Positions 35,121 to 44,403 of a stretch of 64,000 nt of DNA are shown here, piece after piece. Position 1 is the stretch's first letter. Each line of letters starts with the position of its first letter. The position numbers and the translations under genes were made by a program. The notes under the pieces are model-generated. The model saw only the letters and a program-made list of their open reading frames with translations. It was not told the origin of the DNA and made no database searches. The stretch is from assembly GCA_009268125.1 (NCBI GenBank), contig WBOU01000002.1, positions 434,001 to 498,000 on the forward strand. The letters are read 5' to 3'. The stretch comes from Chloroflexia bacterium SDU3-3. GTDB taxonomy: Bacteria > Chloroflexota > Chloroflexia > Chloroflexales > Roseiflexaceae.

Positions 35121-38114
35121 CTAGAGCGGCGCGTACCCGGCGGGCAGCTGCTCGCCCTGATACGATCGGATGTACTGCACCGCGCCAGGGCCGAAGGCGT
35201 TTTCGAGCGCCGCCTCGGCGGAGGATGTGTGGGGCAGCGCGGCGGCCAGCTGGGCCAGCGTGCTGCCGCTGGCCGCCGCCAGCGCCCGCGTGGTGGCGGC
35301 GTACTGGTCGCGGTCGAGTGTGATCATCGCGCTGCTCACCTGCCCGACCCCGAAGGTCTGGCGGGCGGCCTCGGCGGCGGCCCCCAGGCGGATGGCGTCC
35401 TGGCTGCGGCCCTGGCCCAGTGCCACCGCCGCAAGGCCCATCAGACGCATGGGGATGCCGCAGGCGTCGTTCGACTCGTAGGCGATGGCCAGGCTGCGCA
35501 TGTAGCACGCCTGCGCGCGATCCAGGTGGCCCAGCCGCAGCAGCGCGATGCCCAGCATGTGCAGCGCGATGCCCACGCCCCACTCGTTCTGCTCGGCCTG
35601 GAACTGGGCCAGGTCGGTCTCCAGCTGGACGATCGCCGTGCTGGTGCTGCTGGCGATATCCACCGCGTCGCGGATGCAGATGCCCACGGCCAGCATGCGC
35701 GGCTGGCGCAGCTCGCTGGCCAGCGCCACATAGGCGTTGAGCCACTGGCGTGCCATGCCGCTGTCGCCCCGCATCAGCAGCGCGTTGCTCATGCCCAGGA
35801 TGGCCTTGGCCGCGCCGCTCTGGTCGCCCACCAGCCGGAACATCGCCAGGCTCTCCTGGTAGTAGCTGCGGGCCTGCTCGGGGCTGTCCTGCAGCTCGGC
35901 TATCTGGCCGCGCAGCGCGATGGCCATGCCCAGGCTCTGCTTGTTACCCAGCGCGCGCAGCATGGCCTGGCCCTGCTCGATCAGGTCGAGCGCGTAGGCC
36001 AGCTTGTCCTGGGCCAGCGCCACATCGGCCAGCGAGAGCAGGGTCTGCCCGGCGCTGTGGCGGTCATCCAGGGCGCGGAAGATCGTGATCGCCTCGTGGT
36101 AGCGCTCCTCGGCCTCGGCGTAATCGTAGCGCAGGTAGGCGATGCGCGCCAGGTTGCTGATCGCGTGGGCGATGCCGCGCCGCGCCCCCAGCTCCTGAAA
36201 CAGCGCCAGGCTCTCGGCGTAGAGCCGGGCCGACTCGGCGTAGTTGTAGCGCAGCGCCGCCAGGTGCCCCAGGTTGGTGAGCGCCCACGAGCAGAGCATG
36301 CGGTCGCCCAGGCGGCGCGAGATCGCCAGGCTCTCGGAGCAGAGCGAGACGGCGCGCTCGTAGTCATACTGGTCCACCGCCACGGTGCCCAGGTTGTTCA
36401 GGGCGTGGGCCGCGCCGCGCTGGTCGCCCAGCTGCTGAAACAGCGAGATGCTCTCCTCCAGCAGCTCCTGGGCCTGCACCAGCTCGTGCTGGCAGCGGGC
36501 CAGGAAGCCAGCGCCGTTCAGTGCCTTGGCGCGGGCGATGCTGGGCTGGGGGGCCTCGGCCAGGGCGGCGGCGAAGCGCGCGCGGCCCTCGCTCACATGG
36601 TTGTGGGTCTGCCAGAAGATCCAGATCGACCCGGCGATCATCAGGCCGTGCTGGGGGTCGCCGCCGGGCGTGCGGCTCCACTCCATGGCCGCGCGCAGGT
36701 TGCCGTGGTCGGTCTCCAGCCTATTCAGCCACAGCAGCTGGTCGGCCCCCTGCAGCTGCGGCTCGGCGGCGCTGGCGAAGGCGGTGAAGAAGGCGCTGTG
36801 GCGCTGGCGGGCGGCGGCGTACTGGCCGCTGTCGTGCAGCTGCTCCAGCGCGTACTCGCGGATCGTCTCCAGCATGGTGAATCGGCTCTCGCCGGTGGCG
36901 TCCTCGTGGCTCTGGATGAGGCTCTGGTTCAGCAGCGACTCGATGCTGTCGAGCAGCGGGCGGGCGGGCGCGTCGGGCTGGGGCGCGCACACCGCCTCGG
37001 CGGCCTCCAGCGACCAGCCGCCCACAAAGCAGGCCAGCTTGCGGAACACCGCCTGGTCATCCGGCTCCAGCAGCTGGTAGCTCCAGTCGATCGTGCCGCG
37101 CAGGGTCTGCTGGCGGGTCGGCAGGTCGTGCGCGCCGCCGGTGAGCACGGTGAGCCGCCGCTCCAGGCGGGCCAACAGGGCCGGGGGCGAGAACACGCGC
37201 ACGCGCGCGGCGGCTAGCTCGATCGCCAGCGGGATGCCCTCAAGGCCGATGCAGATGTCGGCGATGGCCTGGGCGTTGGCCTTGGTGAGCTTGAAGGTGG
37301 GGCTGGCCGCGCGCGCGCGCTCCAAGAACAGCGCCACCGAGGGGTACTCGGCCAGCGCGGTCAGGCGCTCGGCGGCGGCGTGCTCGGCGGGCTGGCTGGC
37401 CGGGGTGTCCAGCGGGGGCACCAGCAGCACGTGCTCGCCGGAGAGGTGCAGCACGGCGCGGCTGGTGATGATCACCATCACCTTGGGCGCGGCGGTCAGC
37501 AGGTCGGCGATCTGGGCGGCGCTGGCTAGCACGTGCTCGAAGTTGTCTAGCAGCAGCAGCAGCTGCTTGTCGTGCAGAAAATCGACCAGCTGCTGCTGGA
37601 TGGGCGGCGACCAGCGCTCGGGCAGCCCCAAGGTCTGCGCGATCGTCGAGAGCACCAGGTCGTGGTCGCTGATCGAGGTGAGCGACACGAAGAACACGCC
37701 ATCGGGGAAGGCCGGCTGCAGCTCGTGGGCCAGCTGCAGGCCCAGCCGCGTCTTGCCGATGCCGGGCGTGCCGGTGAGCGTCAGCAGGCGCGCGTCGGAG
37801 CGCAGCACCTCGTGGGCGCGGGCCAGTTCGGCGGCGCGGCCCACCAGCGAGGTGGTGGGCGCGGGCAGGTTGCTGCGGCGGATCTGTACCTCGCCGCGGG
37901 CGTGGGCGATGAAGGCCGCCCGCTCGGCCTCGGGCACCTGCAGCTGGTCGGCCAGGCGCTCGGCCACCAGCCGCGAGGGCCGCAGCTCGCCCGACTCGAT
38001 CTTGCGGATCGTCACCACCGCGCAGCCGACGCGTCGCGCAAGATCATCCTGCGTGAACTCCAGCGTCTTGCGGCGCTGCTTAAGTCGTTGGCCGAAAGAA
38101 TCATCGTGAAGCAT
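35121..38114 (-). CDS. XRE-type HTH + STAND ATPase + TPR transcriptional regulator
   Basis: The 997-residue protein begins with a Cro/XRE helix-turn-helix (about 5-62, LKQRRKTLEFTQDDLARRVGCAVVTIRKIESG). A STAND/NB-ARC-like ATPase follows, with Walker A TLTGTPGIGKTRLGLQ (about 112-127), Walker B LLLLLDNFEHVL, and ITSRAVLHL sensor. A winged-helix-like segment (LRGTIDWSYQLLEPDDQAVFRKLACFVGGWSLEAAEAV) and about ten tetratricopeptide repeats complete it. Such proteins are ligand- or partner-gated activators. The ATG has a consensus AGGAGG. Position upstream of GH9 suggests local control. A perfect 14-bp palindrome lies in the divergent region shared with lacI. Confidence 0.88.
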   Translation of the reverse strand: MLHDDSFGQRLKQRRKTLEFTQDDLARRVGCAVVTIRKIESGELRPSRLVAERLADQLQVPEAERAAFIAHARGEVQIRRSNLPAPTTSLVGRAAELARAHEVLRSDARLLTLTGTPGIGKTRLGLQLAHELQPAFPDGVFFVSLTSISDHDLVLSTIAQTLGLPERWSPPIQQQLVDFLHDKQLLLLLDNFEHVLASAAQIADLLTAAPKVMVIITSRAVLHLSGEHVLLVPPLDTPASQPAEHAAAERLTALAEYPSVALFLERARAASPTFKLTKANAQAIADICIGLEGIPLAIELAAARVRVFSPPALLARLERRLTVLTGGAHDLPTRQQTLRGTIDWSYQLLEPDDQAVFRKLACFVGGWSLEAAEAVCAPQPDAPARPLLDSIESLLNQSLIQSHEDATGESRFTMLETIREYALEQLHDSGQYAAARQRHSAFFTAFASAAEPQLQGADQLLWLNRLETDHGNLRAAMEWSRTPGGDPQHGLMIAGSIWIFWQTHNHVSEGRARFAAALAEAPQPSIARAKALNGAGFLARCQHELVQAQELLEESISLFQQLGDQRGAAHALNNLGTVAVDQYDYERAVSLCSESLAISRRLGDRMLCSWALTNLGHLAALRYNYAESARLYAESLALFQELGARRGIAHAISNLARIAYLRYDYAEAEERYHEAITIFRALDDRHSAGQTLLSLADVALAQDKLAYALDLIEQGQAMLRALGNKQSLGMAIALRGQIAELQDSPEQARSYYQESLAMFRLVGDQSGAAKAILGMSNALLMRGDSGMARQWLNAYVALASELRQPRMLAVGICIRDAVDIASSTSTAIVQLETDLAQFQAEQNEWGVGIALHMLGIALLRLGHLDRAQACYMRSLAIAYESNDACGIPMRLMGLAAVALGQGRSQDAIRLGAAAEAARQTFGVGQVSSAMITLDRDQYAATTRALAAASGSTLAQLAAALPHTSSAEAALENAFGPGAVQYIRSYQGEQLPAGYAPL

Positions 38115-38269
38115 CGGTGCCTCCTGCGCTGTATGGTAACGCGCGTCGCGGGCGGGTATGGCAAGCGCCAGCGATCACCAGATCGCTGGGCATCGCGCAA
38201 AATCTGCGACAGCGCCGTGAACTGTAGTTTACCACGGGATGCCCGCCCCCCGGTAAAAAGAGCACTACC

Positions 38270-38283
38270 AGTGATATATCACT
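38270..38283. promoter_or_regulatory. 14-bp perfect palindrome in the STAND/LacI divergent region
   Basis: AGTGATATATCACT is perfectly symmetric, 155 bp upstream of the STAND regulator and 121 bp upstream of the LacI-type gene. A nearby inverted pair TTTACC/GGTAAA (38228-38258) encloses a GC-rich spacer. Both are candidate operators. Confidence 0.4.
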
Positions 38284-38404
38284 TTGCTATCGCTGATTGT
38301 ATCATTTCTGTTCTTCCCTAAAAAAAGCGGGCATGCTGTAATAAGCCTACACCCTTGTACGATTCTCTCATGCCGATAGCGCGAAGTTGGGCTATTGAAA
38401 AGCT

Positions 38405-39445
38405 ATGCCTACCATCGAACAAATTGCAGCGCTCGCAAAGGTTTCGCGGTCGACGGTCTCACGTGTGCTGAACAACCACCCCAGCGTGCGACCCGTGGTC
38501 CGCGATCGCGTGCTGCAGGTGATGCGCACCTACAAGTATGTGCCGCACGCCGCCGCCCAGCGGCTCGCTGGTAGCTCCAGCCACGCCATCGGCCTGATCA
38601 TCCCGCGCGAGGCGGCGTTCCTGTTTCAGGACCCGTTCTTCTCGCAGCTGCTGCACGGCATCGCCGAGCGCTGCGCCGACCGCGGCTACTTCCTGACCCT
38701 CTCGATCGCCGGGCGCTACGGCGAGGCCAGCACCTCGTACGATGCGGTGCTGCGCGGCAAGCGCTTCGACGGCGTGATCATGCTCTCCAGCGACATGTCC
38801 GACGCGGTGCTGCCCGAGCTGATCCGCTACCACATGCCCATGGTGCTGATCGGGCGGCACGCCTACGCCCACCACCTCAACTGGGTGGATGCCGAGAACC
38901 GCCGCGGCGCGTACGAGGCGGTCTCCCACCTGGTGGGGCTTGGCCACCGCCGCATCGGCCTGATCAGCGGCCCCAGCCACATGATCGTGAACATGGATCG
39001 CCGCGATGGCTACCGCCAGGCCCTGATGGCGGGCGGCCTGGCGATCGACCCCCAGCTGGTGGTCGAGGGCGATTTCTCGCAGGGCGCGGGCTTCGAGCTG
39101 AGCCACCGGCTGCTGGACATGCCCCAGCCGCCCACCGCCATCTTTGCCACCAGCGATGCCCTGGCCCTGGGGGCCATCCGCGCCATCCACGCGCGCGGCC
39201 TGCGCATCCCGCACGACATCGCCCTGGTCGGCTTCGACGACCTGCCGATCGCCGAGTTCTCGGACCCGCCGCTCACCACGGTGCGGCAGCCGATCGGCGA
39301 GATGAGCATGGCCGCCGCCGATCTGCTTATCGAGCAGCTTCATCGTTCCTCGGTCGAGGCCCGGCAGATCTGCCTGCCCACCGAGCTGGTCATACGCGAG
39401 TCAAGCGGTACCGTTCGTGAGCGGAGTGTTCCAGAAGGGAGGTAG
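38405..39445 (+). CDS. LacI-family transcriptional regulator
   Basis: The 346-residue protein opens with the LacI HTH (TIEQIAALAKVSRSTVSRVLNNHPSVRPVVRDRVLQVMRTYKYVPH, residues 3-48), hinge helix AAQRLAG, and a periplasmic-binding-protein-like sugar domain (IGLIIPREAAFLFQDPFF, DGVIMLSSD, NRRGAYEAVSHLVGLGHRRIGLISGP, AIFATSDALALGAIRAIHARGLRIPHDIALVGFDD, LTTVRQPIGEM). It lies 94 bp upstream of the sugar ABC importer genes on the same strand and probably represses them until a sugar binds. The ribosome binding site is weak. Confidence 0.95.
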   Translation: MPTIEQIAALAKVSRSTVSRVLNNHPSVRPVVRDRVLQVMRTYKYVPHAAAQRLAGSSSHAIGLIIPREAAFLFQDPFFSQLLHGIAERCADRGYFLTLSIAGRYGEASTSYDAVLRGKRFDGVIMLSSDMSDAVLPELIRYHMPMVLIGRHAYAHHLNWVDAENRRGAYEAVSHLVGLGHRRIGLISGPSHMIVNMDRRDGYRQALMAGGLAIDPQLVVEGDFSQGAGFELSHRLLDMPQPPTAIFATSDALALGAIRAIHARGLRIPHDIALVGFDDLPIAEFSDPPLTTVRQPIGEMSMAAADLLIEQLHRSSVEARQICLPTELVIRESSGTVRERSVPEGR

Positions 39446-39539
39446 CCTGGTTTTCCCGCTCGCTACGTACGAATATGCAGAGATGCATTAGTTTCGTTGT
39501 TGATGCCGAACGTTGTGTTCTGAGGAGTGAAAGATTCCT

Positions 39540-41048
39540 ATGTTGAAGCGAACAATGCCGTTTATCACCGGCCTGAGCGCGGTGAGCATGATGCTGGGCG
39601 CGTGTGGCGCACCTGCTGCCCAGGCCCCGGCCACCCAGGCCCCCGCCGCCGCCGCCACCGAGGCTCCTGCCGCAGTTGCCACCGAGGCTCCTGCTGCCGC
39701 CGCTACCGAGGCCCCCGCCGCCGCCGCCACCGAGGCCCCCGTCGCCGAGGCGACTGCCGAGCCGACGCCCGCGCCGACCACCGGCAAATCCAGCAACTAC
39801 GACAGCGCGGCTCAGAAGATCACCATGTGGTTTATGCCCAACGGCGCGCAGCCGCTGGCGTTCATGCAGGCTGAGGTCGAGGCCTTTGTGAAGGCCAACC
39901 CCGACATCGGCGTGGACTACCAGCTGGTTGACTGGGGCACCGGCTTCACCCAGATCCAGACTGCCCTGCAGGGCGGCTCGGATGCCTGTGTGACCCAGCT
40001 CGGCACCACCTGGGTGCCCGGCTTCAGCGCCACGGGCGGCCTGCGCACCTTCACCGACGATGAGGTCAAGGCTGTCGGCGGTGCCGAGGCCTTCGTGCCC
40101 GCATCGTGGGAGCTGACCGGCATCAAGGGCGACCCGGCGATCTACGCCGTGCCGTGGTTCACCGACGTGCGCGCGATCGCCTACCGCGCCGACGTGCTGA
40201 AGAAGGCTGGCCTGGACCCGAAGGACGCCTTCAAGGATCTGGCCTCGTTCGAGAAGACCCTGCAGACGATCAAGGATGCCAACCTGGGCATCGACCCCTT
40301 CGTGCACCCGGGCCGCAACGACTGGAACGTGTGGCAGAACACCTCGCAGTTCATCTGGAACTACGGCGGCGACATCCTGTCGACCGACAACACCCAGGCG
40401 ATCTTCAACTCCGACAAGGCGGTTGAGGGCGCGACCTTCTTCGGCGACCTGTACGGCAAGGGCCTGACCGCCCCCGACACCCTGGAGCTCAACTCGTCGC
40501 AGGCTGAGTCTCGCTTTGGCGACGGCAAGGCCGCGATGATCATCGCCTCGTCGTACCTGGTCAGCCAGGCCCGCGCCCCCAAGGACAACGGCGGCTGGTC
40601 GAACGACGATGCCCGCGCCAACCTGGCCTTCGCCGAGTTCCCGGCTGGCCCGGGCGGCCAGTACACCTTCGTCGGCGGCAGCCAGCTGGGCATCTTCAAG
40701 GATTGCCCGAACCCCGATGCCGCAGTGAAGTTCGTGCAGTACCTGACCGGCGGCGAGTCGCAGGCGCGCTACAACGCCAGCACCGGCATGCTTCCGGCCC
40801 TCAAGGCCGCCCAGGCCGACAAGGCGTTCAGCGACCCGCTGTTCGACGCCTTCAAGGCTGGCGCGAACAAGGGCAAGGCTGCTCCGGCGGTGGTCGAGTG
40901 GGGCGGCATCGAGAATGCCTACCAGTCGGCGCTGCAGAGCGTGTGGGAGGATGTGGCCGCGTCGCCTGGCAAGCCCGTCACCACCGAGCAGGTGAAGGCT
41001 CGCCTGGATGAGGCTGCCCAGACCGTCGACAGCCTGCTTGGCAAGTAG
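39540..41048 (+). CDS. ABC transporter sugar-binding lipoprotein
   Basis: The 502-residue protein has a lipoprotein signal peptide ending VSMMLGAC-GAP (Cys at about 21). A roughly 55-residue low-complexity linker of repeated TEAPAAAA units follows, then a family-1 (MalE-like) solute-binding domain: KITMWFMPNGAQPLAFMQAEVEAFVKANPDIGVDYQLVDWG, LGTTWVPGFSATGGLRTF, YAVPWFTDVRAIAYRADVLKKAGLDP, AAMIIASSYLVSQAR and FVGGSQLGIFKDCPNPDAAVKFVQYLTGGESQARYNASTGMLPAL. Such proteins capture oligosaccharides for import. GAGGAG precedes the ATG. The two permease genes follow after a hairpin; no ATPase is present, so a shared MsmK-like ATPase elsewhere is likely. Confidence 0.95.
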   Translation: MLKRTMPFITGLSAVSMMLGACGAPAAQAPATQAPAAAATEAPAAVATEAPAAAATEAPAAAATEAPVAEATAEPTPAPTTGKSSNYDSAAQKITMWFMPNGAQPLAFMQAEVEAFVKANPDIGVDYQLVDWGTGFTQIQTALQGGSDACVTQLGTTWVPGFSATGGLRTFTDDEVKAVGGAEAFVPASWELTGIKGDPAIYAVPWFTDVRAIAYRADVLKKAGLDPKDAFKDLASFEKTLQTIKDANLGIDPFVHPGRNDWNVWQNTSQFIWNYGGDILSTDNTQAIFNSDKAVEGATFFGDLYGKGLTAPDTLELNSSQAESRFGDGKAAMIIASSYLVSQARAPKDNGGWSNDDARANLAFAEFPAGPGGQYTFVGGSQLGIFKDCPNPDAAVKFVQYLTGGESQARYNASTGMLPALKAAQADKAFSDPLFDAFKAGANKGKAAPAVVEWGGIENAYQSALQSVWEDVAASPGKPVTTEQVKARLDEAAQTVDSLLGK

Positions 41049-41074
41049 CCTGGCATCCGCCAGTGCGAAGCAGT

Positions 41075-41110
41075 ACGGGAGCATGCAGGCCAACACCTGC
41101 ATGCCCCCGT
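41075..41110 (+). terminator. hairpin between binding-protein and permease genes
   Basis: ACGGGAGCATGCAGG pairs with CCTGCATGCCCCCGT (15 bp with one mismatch, loop CCAACA). It lacks a long T-run and probably works as a partial terminator or mRNA stabiliser that keeps binding-protein levels above permease levels. Confidence 0.65.
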
Positions 41111-41297
41111 TCCCTTGCGTTGGGGCCGCAGTGCCCGCGCGGGTTTTGAGAGATAGCCCATCCCGTTGTTGAAAATCGCAAAGAGCTGTGCTTTTTTCGC
41201 CTTTTTGCCTGTGGGCCTTTGTGCCCCTGCCGCCATTTTTGAAGATACCGGACCCGACCCGCGCAGCGCCCCGCCCTGCGCACGCTAGGAGCACCCT

Positions 41298-42278
41298 ATG
41301 GCGATCCAACTGAAGCTGAGACACCCCTCGGGCCTGAGCCTGGGGCAGCGCATTCGGCAGAACCGCATTGCCTACCTCTTCATCGCGCCCTCGCTGCTGA
41401 TGATGATCCTCATCCACCTCATCCCCACCGCGCAGGCGCTGTATATGTCGTTCCTGGACCTGCGCCAGAGCACGCTGCGGCTCTACCTGGGCGCGCCGTT
41501 TGTCGGCCTGGAGCACTACCAGGACATCCTGGTCGGCCTGTTCACCGGCGGCGGCAGCTCGAATATCAAGGGCCTGAGCCAGGCGCTGCGCAACGCGCTG
41601 TGGTTCACCCTGTGGCTGAATGTGGGCACCCTGGGCCTGGGCATGGTGTTCGCACTGCTGCTCAACCGCAAGTTCATCGGGCGCGGCATCGCCCGCACGC
41701 TGGTGCTGCTGCCCTGGGTGGTGCCCACCTTCGTGGTCGGCCTGATCTGGCGCTACATCTGGCTGCAGCAGGGCGGCCTGGCCAACCGCATCCTGGTCGA
41801 CTGGCTGCATGTGGTCGACCAGCCCATCCAGTGGCTGCTGAATGAGAACACCCGCTGGGCGCTGCTCATCCCGGCGATCTGGCGCGGCGTGCCCTACACC
41901 GCCCTGATGCTGCTGGCTGGCCTGCAGACCATCCCCGGCGATCTCTACGAGGCCTCGCATGTGGATGGCGCGACCAGGCTCCAGCAGTTTTGGTACATCA
42001 CCATCCCCATGCTCAAGCCGATCATCGCGCTGCAGGTGATGTTTGGCGTGGTCTTCACGCTGTTCGGCTTCGGCCCCTACAACATCGCCACATCGATGTT
42101 CGGCAGCACCAACCACGGCTCCTACGCCGAGCTGCTCATCCCCGCGATCGCGCGGCAGACTTTCTCCAGCCAGCTGTACGGCTACGGCGCGGCGGCCTCG
42201 GTGCTGGCCATGTTCCTGGCGATGATCTTTGTGGCGCTCTGGTACCGCGTGTTCCGCGGCGCGCTGACCGCGCAGTAG
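41298..42278 (+). CDS. sugar ABC transporter permease (MalF-like)
   Basis: The 326-residue membrane protein has six predicted helices, beginning IAYLFIAPSLLMMILIHLIPTAQALYMSFLD. The ABC-permease EAA loop is EASHVDGATRLQQFWYITIPMLKP (about 217-240), which docks the ATPase. LVLLPWVVPTFVVGLIWRYIW is another typical MalF-type helix. It starts after TAGGAGCACCCT. It pairs with the MalG-like subunit 16 bp downstream and with the binding protein upstream. Confidence 0.95.
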   Translation: MAIQLKLRHPSGLSLGQRIRQNRIAYLFIAPSLLMMILIHLIPTAQALYMSFLDLRQSTLRLYLGAPFVGLEHYQDILVGLFTGGGSSNIKGLSQALRNALWFTLWLNVGTLGLGMVFALLLNRKFIGRGIARTLVLLPWVVPTFVVGLIWRYIWLQQGGLANRILVDWLHVVDQPIQWLLNENTRWALLIPAIWRGVPYTALMLLAGLQTIPGDLYEASHVDGATRLQQFWYITIPMLKPIIALQVMFGVVFTLFGFGPYNIATSMFGSTNHGSYAELLIPAIARQTFSSQLYGYGAAASVLAMFLAMIFVALWYRVFRGALTAQ

Positions 42279-42294
42279 TGCGGGGAGGAAATAC

Positions 42295-43188
42295 ATGAAA
42301 TTCTCACAGGCTGTCCCCGCGCCACAGGTGCGCACCCGCCCCTACGTGAATGTGCGCCGCATCATCCGCGAGCGCCTGCTCGACGCGCTGCTGATCGTGC
42401 TGGTGTTCTTTATGGTCGCGCCCATCCTGTTCCTGATCATCAGCTCGTTCAAGACCACCAGCGAGTTCACCAGCACCACCGCTGGCCTGTTCCCCGAGGT
42501 ATGGCAGTTCAAGAACTACCCCGATATGTGGCAGCGCGCCAACTTCGGCCAGTACTTTTGGAACAGCATGCTGATCTGCACGGTGACGACCGTGGTGGCC
42601 ACCATGTTCTCGGCGCTCACCGGCTACGCGCTCTCGCGCTTCCGCTTCCCCGGCTCCGACCTCTACGGCCTGAGCGCGCTGGGCACCCAGCTGATCCCGG
42701 GCACGCTGTTCTTCATCCCGCTCTACCTCACCTTCGTGTGGATCCGCAACGTCACCGGCATCAGGCTGATCGGCAGCAACCTGGGCGGCATCCTGCTGTA
42801 CATCGGCTTCTACATCCCGGTGTCGCTGTGGACGCTGCGGGCCTTCTTCGCCACCATCCCGGTGGATCTGGAGGAGCAGGCCCAGGTGGATGGCGCGACC
42901 CGCTTCCGCGCCTTCTGGCAGATCATCCTGCCGCTGGCCATGCCGGGCCTGGTCTCCACGGCGATCTACATCTTCCTGACGGCCTGGGACGAGCTGTTCT
43001 TCGCCAGCGTGCTGCAGGTGAAGACCATCCCCTTCGGCCTGATGCTGTTCTCGGGCGCGCAGAGCGCCCAGAGCCGCTACGAGCTGATCTGCGCGGGCGC
43101 GGTGGTCTCCACCCTGCCGGTGATCGTGCTCTTCCTGCTGCTGCAGCGCCGCCTGGTCGAGGGCCTGACGGCGGGCGCGGTCAAGTAG
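42295..43188 (+). CDS. sugar ABC transporter permease (MalG-like)
   Basis: The 297-residue protein has six hydrophobic helices (LLIVLVFFMVAPILFLIISSFKTTSEF near the N-terminus) and the EAA loop LEEQAQVDGATRFRAFWQIILPLAMPGL (about 191-218). The family's SFKTxxEF motif after helix 1 is present. GGGGAGGAA precedes the ATG. It completes the importer with the upstream permease. A strong terminator follows, closing the LacI-ABC unit. Confidence 0.95.
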   Translation: MKFSQAVPAPQVRTRPYVNVRRIIRERLLDALLIVLVFFMVAPILFLIISSFKTTSEFTSTTAGLFPEVWQFKNYPDMWQRANFGQYFWNSMLICTVTTVVATMFSALTGYALSRFRFPGSDLYGLSALGTQLIPGTLFFIPLYLTFVWIRNVTGIRLIGSNLGGILLYIGFYIPVSLWTLRAFFATIPVDLEEQAQVDGATRFRAFWQIILPLAMPGLVSTAIYIFLTAWDELFFASVLQVKTIPFGLMLFSGAQSAQSRYELICAGAVVSTLPVIVLFLLLQRRLVEGLTAGAVK

Positions 43189-43208
43189 CTTTTCTCGCGG
43201 CCACAACG

Positions 43209-43249
43209 CGGCGCGGCCAGGGCACCCATGCCCTGGCCGCGCCGTTTTT
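43209..43249 (+). terminator. intrinsic terminator after the ABC importer
   Basis: CGGCGCGGCCAGGGCA pairs perfectly with TGCCCTGGCCGCGCCG (16 bp, loop CCCA), followed by TTTTT. The core GGCCAGGGC/GCCCTGGCC also appears in hairpins after two of the small peptide genes near 59.5 and 63.3 kb. Confidence 0.92.
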
Positions 43250-43329
43250 GCCTAGAAAAAAGGTGGCACCGCTTTTGCTTCTGGCCTAGGCAGCGAGCAG
43301 ATCGACGGCCAGCGAAAGGCGGAGCAGCC

Positions 43330-44403
43330 ATGACCCAGCAGCACACCATTGGCGAAGCGCCACAGCAGGCGGCCAGCGAGGCCGGGCTGCGCTACGTGAG
43401 CGACCGCCGCCCCGGCATCCGGCGCGAGCGGCGCGGCGAGGCGTTTGTCTACCTCGACACGCGGGGCCGCCCGATCGACGACGAGCGCACGCTCGACCGC
43501 ATCCGGCGGCTGGCCATCCCGCCCGCCTACACCGATGTGTGGATCTGCCCCACCGCCAACGGCCACATCCAGGCCACCGGGCGCGACGCGCGTGGCCGCA
43601 AGCAGTACCGCTACCACCCGCGCTGGCGCGCCGCGCGCGACGAGACCAAGTTCGAGCGCATGCTGGCCTTCGGCCAGGCTCTGCCGCACATCCGCGAGCG
43701 CGTGGCCAGCGACATGGCGCTGCCTGGCCTGCCGCGCGCCAAGGTGCTGGCCACCGTGGTGCGCCTGCTGGAGCTGACGCTCATCCGCGTGGGCAACGAC
43801 GAGTACGCCCGCAGCAACAAATCCTACGGCCTGACCACCATGCGCGACAAGCACGTGCAGATCGAGGGCGCGCAGGTGCGCTTCTCGTTCAAGGGCAAGA
43901 GCGGGGTGCGCCACGAGATCAGCGTGCGCGACCGCAGGCTGGCGCAGATCGTGCGGCGCTCGCGCGATCTGCCCGGCTACGAGCTGTTCCAGTATGTGGA
44001 TGAGCAGGGCCAGCGCCACGATGTCACATCCGACGATGTGAACGCCTACCTGCAGGAGATCACCGGCGAGCACTTCACCGCCAAGGACTTCCGCACCTGG
44101 GCGGGCACCGTGCTCTGCACCGTGGCCCTGGGCGAGCTTGGCCCCGCCGAGCGCGAGCCAGAGGCCAAGCGCCACGTGGCCCAGGCGGTGGAGCGCGTGG
44201 CCCGGCAGCTGGGCAACACCGCCTCGGTCTGCCGCAAGAGCTACATCCACCCCGAGGTGATCAGCGCCTACCTCGACGGCACGCTGATCGAGACCCTGCT
44301 GCAGCACGCCGCCGCCGAGCTTGCCGATGATGGCGGCCTCGACCCGCACGAGCAGGCCGCCCTGTCCTTCCTCGGCCAGCGCCTGCGCCAGGCCGACGCG
44401 TGA
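43330..44403 (+). CDS. type IB DNA topoisomerase (poxvirus-like)
   Basis: The 357-residue enzyme relaxes supercoils through a 3'-phosphotyrosyl intermediate. The N-terminal domain has [54 protein letters not shown] with the first catalytic Arg/Lys. [28 protein letters not shown] and [13 protein letters not shown] follow, then DFRTWAGT, and the active-site Tyr in [17 protein letters not shown] (about 297). The pattern R-K-R-H-Y is complete. GGAG precedes the ATG. The TGA stop codon is the first three bases of a 21-bp minisatellite. Confidence 0.95.
   Translation: MTQQHTIGEAPQQAASEAGLRYVSDRRPGIRRERRGEAFVYLDTRGRPIDDERTLDRIRRLAIPPAYTDVWICPTANGHIQATGRDARGRKQYRYHPRWRAARDETKFERMLAFGQALPHIRERVASDMALPGLPRAKVLATVVRLLELTLIRVGNDEYARSNKSYGLTTMRDKHVQIEGAQVRFSFKGKSGVRHEISVRDRRLAQIVRRSRDLPGYELFQYVDEQGQRHDVTSDDVNAYLQEITGEHFTAKDFRTWAGTVLCTVALGELGPAEREPEAKRHVAQAVERVARQLGNTASVCRKSYIHPEVISAYLDGTLIETLLQHAAAELADDGGLDPHEQAALSFLGQRLRQADA

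Noticed and set aside
39446-39539. LacI-type operator before the sugar-binding protein gene
   Set aside because: Only weak symmetric fragments (for example around GAACGTTGTGTTC) were seen, none convincing enough to annotate.
39390-42335. 981-codon reverse open frame
   Set aside because: It is antisense to lacI end, the solute-binding protein and a permease, all of which have clear families.
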